The position numbers and the translations under genes are program-made. A stretch of 36,402 bases of DNA from Terriglobia bacterium. GTDB lineage: Bacteria > Acidobacteriota > Terriglobia > Terriglobales > Acidobacteriaceae. Below are positions 35,060 to 36,402 of the stretch, in pieces (positions within the stretch are counted from its first letter, which is position 1; every line of letters starts with the position of its first letter). The notes under the pieces were generated by a model, which had not been told where the DNA came from, made no database searches, and saw only the letters and a program-made list of their open reading frames with translations. Location of the stretch: contig JAIQFZ010000047.1 in assembly GCA_020073015.1 (NCBI GenBank), positions 1-36,402 on the forward strand. Reading direction: 5' to 3'.

Positions 35060-35141
35060 GTAGGGACGGCCGCCCTCGGCCGTCCACCCCGGTCCACGTA
35101 GGGACAGCCGCCCTCGGCTGTCCAGCCGGGCAAAGCCCGGC
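35060..35141. repeat. Two tandem hairpin repeats with compensatory changes, plus a third hairpin
   Basis: A 27-bp unit occurs at 35060-35086 and 35098-35124. Each folds into an 8-bp stem around GCCCTC: GGACGGCC with GGCCGTCC in the first, GGACAGCC with GGCTGTCC in the second. The units differ at two positions that pair with each other, so the stem is kept. A further stem GCCGGGC-AAA-GCCCGGC follows at 35125-35141. There is no T tract. This resembles REP-type intergenic elements. Confidence 0.75.
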
Positions 35142-35206
35142 GGCAAGTTCGCCATGCGATCCAGCCGCGGTTGCCTTCCCCGTTCTCACAGGACTAGTAT
35201 TTGACC

Positions 35207-35218
35207 GTTGATATCAAC
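35207..35218. promoter_or_regulatory. Perfect 12-bp palindrome upstream of the aldehyde dehydrogenase
   Basis: GTTGATATCAAC is fully self-complementary and lies 46 nt before the ATG at 35265. TTGACC at 35201-35206 directly precedes it. The position suits an operator or promoter element, but no known regulator site is recognised. Confidence 0.35.
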
Positions 35219-35264
35219 CAGTGGGGACTTTTCTCTAACCTCAAGCTCGCAGTAAGGAGGATCT

Positions 35265-36402
35265 ATGGGCATCGCAGTCTCTCCGATTCAAATTGACGCG
35301 CGGGTGACTGAGTTCATCGACAAGCCGCGCAAGATGCTGATTGACGGCAAGTGGGTCAACGCCGCGTCGGGCAAGACTTTTCCTACCTACAATCCGGCGA
35401 CCGGTGAGGTGCTGGCGCAGGTTGCCGAAGGCGACCGGGCGGATATTGACGCCGCGGTGAAGGCGGCGCGCAAGGCCTTTGACAGCGGTCCATGGTCGCG
35501 CATGACATCTTCGGAGCGCGGGAAGCTGGTCTGGAAGCTGGCCGACCTGCTGGAAGAGCATCTGGAAGAGTTCGCAACTCTGGAGACGCTCGACAACGGC
35601 AAGCCCCTGGCGGTCGCGCGCGCCGCCGATGTGCCCCTGGCCGTCGATATGTTCCGTTACATGGCAGGCTGGGCCACCAAGCTGGAAGGAACGACCATCC
35701 CGATTTCGGTGCCCTACACGCCGGGTGCTCAGTACCTCGCCTACACGCTGCGGGAGCCGGTGGGCGTGGTGGGACAAATTATCCCCTGGAACTTTCCCTT
35801 GCTGATGGCGGCGTGGAAACTCGCGCCGGCGCTGGCGTCGGGATGTACAGTCGTGCTGAAACCGGCGGAGCAGACGCCGCTTTCGGCGCTAAGACTCGGC
35901 GAGTTGATTGTGGAGGCTGGGTTCCCGGATGGCGTGGTCAACATCGTCCCCGGCTACGGCGAGACCGCGGGTGCGGCTCTGGCGGCACACGAGGCCGTGG
36001 ACAAGATCGCGTTCACCGGGTCCACGGAAGTCGGCAGGCTGATTGTGCATGCGGCGGCGGGGAATCTGAAGAAAGTTTCCCTCGAGCTGGGCGGCAAGTC
36101 TCCCAACGTGGTGTTCAAGGACTCCGACCTGGACACGGCGATCGCCGGCTCGGCGAGCGCCATCTTCTTCAATCACGGACAGTGCTGCTGTGCCGGATCG
36201 CGGCTTTACGTGGAGCGGCCGGTGTTTGACCAGGTAGTAGAAGGAGTGGCGGCGAAGGCCAGGAAGATCAAGGTGGGATCCGGTCTGGAGCCGGGCACGT
36301 CGATGGGCCCGCTGGTTTCCGAAGAGCAATTGCAGCGCGTGTGCAACTACCTGGAGATCGGCATGGCGGAAGGCGCCAAAGCGATCTCGGGCGGGAAAAA
36401 GC
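35265..36402 (+). CDS. NAD(P)-dependent aldehyde dehydrogenase, 3'-truncated by window edge
   Basis: A cytoplasmic aldehyde dehydrogenase that oxidises an aldehyde to a carboxylate. The ATG at 35265 is preceded by AAGGAGG at ideal spacing. The frame remains open to the right edge, showing 379 of the usual ~490 residues. Visible motifs: PWNFPLLM (cofactor pocket, about 174-181), VLKPAEQTPLSA, FTGSTEVGR (250-258), LELGGKSP with catalytic Glu274, and GQCCCAGSR with catalytic Cys308, the middle cysteine as in ALDH1/ALDH2-type enzymes. The missing part would hold the C-terminal oligomerisation region. It follows the SSS symporter after a repeat-containing spacer of 220 bp. The substrate is not evident; sugar- or alcohol-derived aldehydes fit the context. 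Confidence 0.95.
   Translation, partial: MGIAVSPIQIDARVTEFIDKPRKMLIDGKWVNAASGKTFPTYNPATGEVLAQVAEGDRADIDAAVKAARKAFDSGPWSRMTSSERGKLVWKLADLLEEHLEEFATLETLDNGKPLAVARAADVPLAVDMFRYMAGWATKLEGTTIPISVPYTPGAQYLAYTLREPVGVVGQIIPWNFPLLMAAWKLAPALASGCTVVLKPAEQTPLSALRLGELIVEAGFPDGVVNIVPGYGETAGAALAAHEAVDKIAFTGSTEVGRLIVHAAAGNLKKVSLELGGKSPNVVFKDSDLDTAIAGSASAIFFNHGQCCCAGSRLYVERPVFDQVVEGVAAKARKIKVGSGLEPGTSMGPLVSEEQLQRVCNYLEIGMAEGAKAISGGKK

Overview
The window most resembles a chromosome segment of an Acidobacteriota bacterium (Terriglobia / Koribacter-like). This is inferred from gene content: an Oar-like TonB-dependent receptor with an N-terminal carboxypeptidase-regulatory-like domain, two CRTAC1-type FG-GAP/ASPIC-UnbV proteins, long TPR proteins, a winged-helix/TolB-propeller regulator, a FecR-type Trp/Tyr-rich protein, and intergenic repeats of a kind I associate with this phylum. 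The DNA is fairly GC-rich. Most products carry Sec or Tat export signals, so much of the window concerns the cell envelope or secretion. I saw no rRNA, tRNA, CRISPR array, transposase or phage gene.

Layout. 1-6350 (+): the 3' part of a sigma-54 activator, an M48-like metalloprotease/beta-propeller protein with degenerate zinc ligands, and a secreted FecR-domain protein behind a sigma-54-like promoter. 6523-8235 (+): periplasmic trehalase. 8236-19081 (-): five genes in a row, UPF0182 membrane protein, PfkB sugar kinase, TPR protein, TonB-dependent receptor, long TPR protein. 19217-25835: a CRTAC1 protein (+) divergent from the long TPR gene, a small metzincin-like protease (-), a winged-helix/TolB regulator (+), and a second, Tat-exported CRTAC1 paralogue (-). 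25973-36402 (+): a carbohydrate module with a secreted debranching-enzyme-like glucosidase, a secreted GH13 alpha-glucosidase, a sugar-porter MFS transporter, a GntR/LacI hybrid regulator with a clear operator dyad, an SSS-family symporter and an aldehyde dehydrogenase cut by the right edge.

How the genes may work together (inference). The right-hand module looks like extracytoplasmic alpha-glucan or maltooligosaccharide breakdown, followed by monosaccharide uptake and oxidation, controlled by an AraR-like repressor. Trehalase and the PfkB kinase fit the same alpha-glucoside diet. The middle block (receptor, TPR and CRTAC1 proteins, propeller regulator) looks like an envelope capture and scaffolding locus of unknown substrate.

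The points most worth checking are: an apparent in-frame loss of about 28 residues from the AAA+ core of the sigma-54 activator; the degenerate M48 protein; a UPF0182 frame that runs about 260 bp antisense into trehalase; paired hairpin repeats with compensatory changes before the aldehyde dehydrogenase; a four-unit tandem repeat beside the sugar-kinase start; and the operator and sigma-54-like sites.
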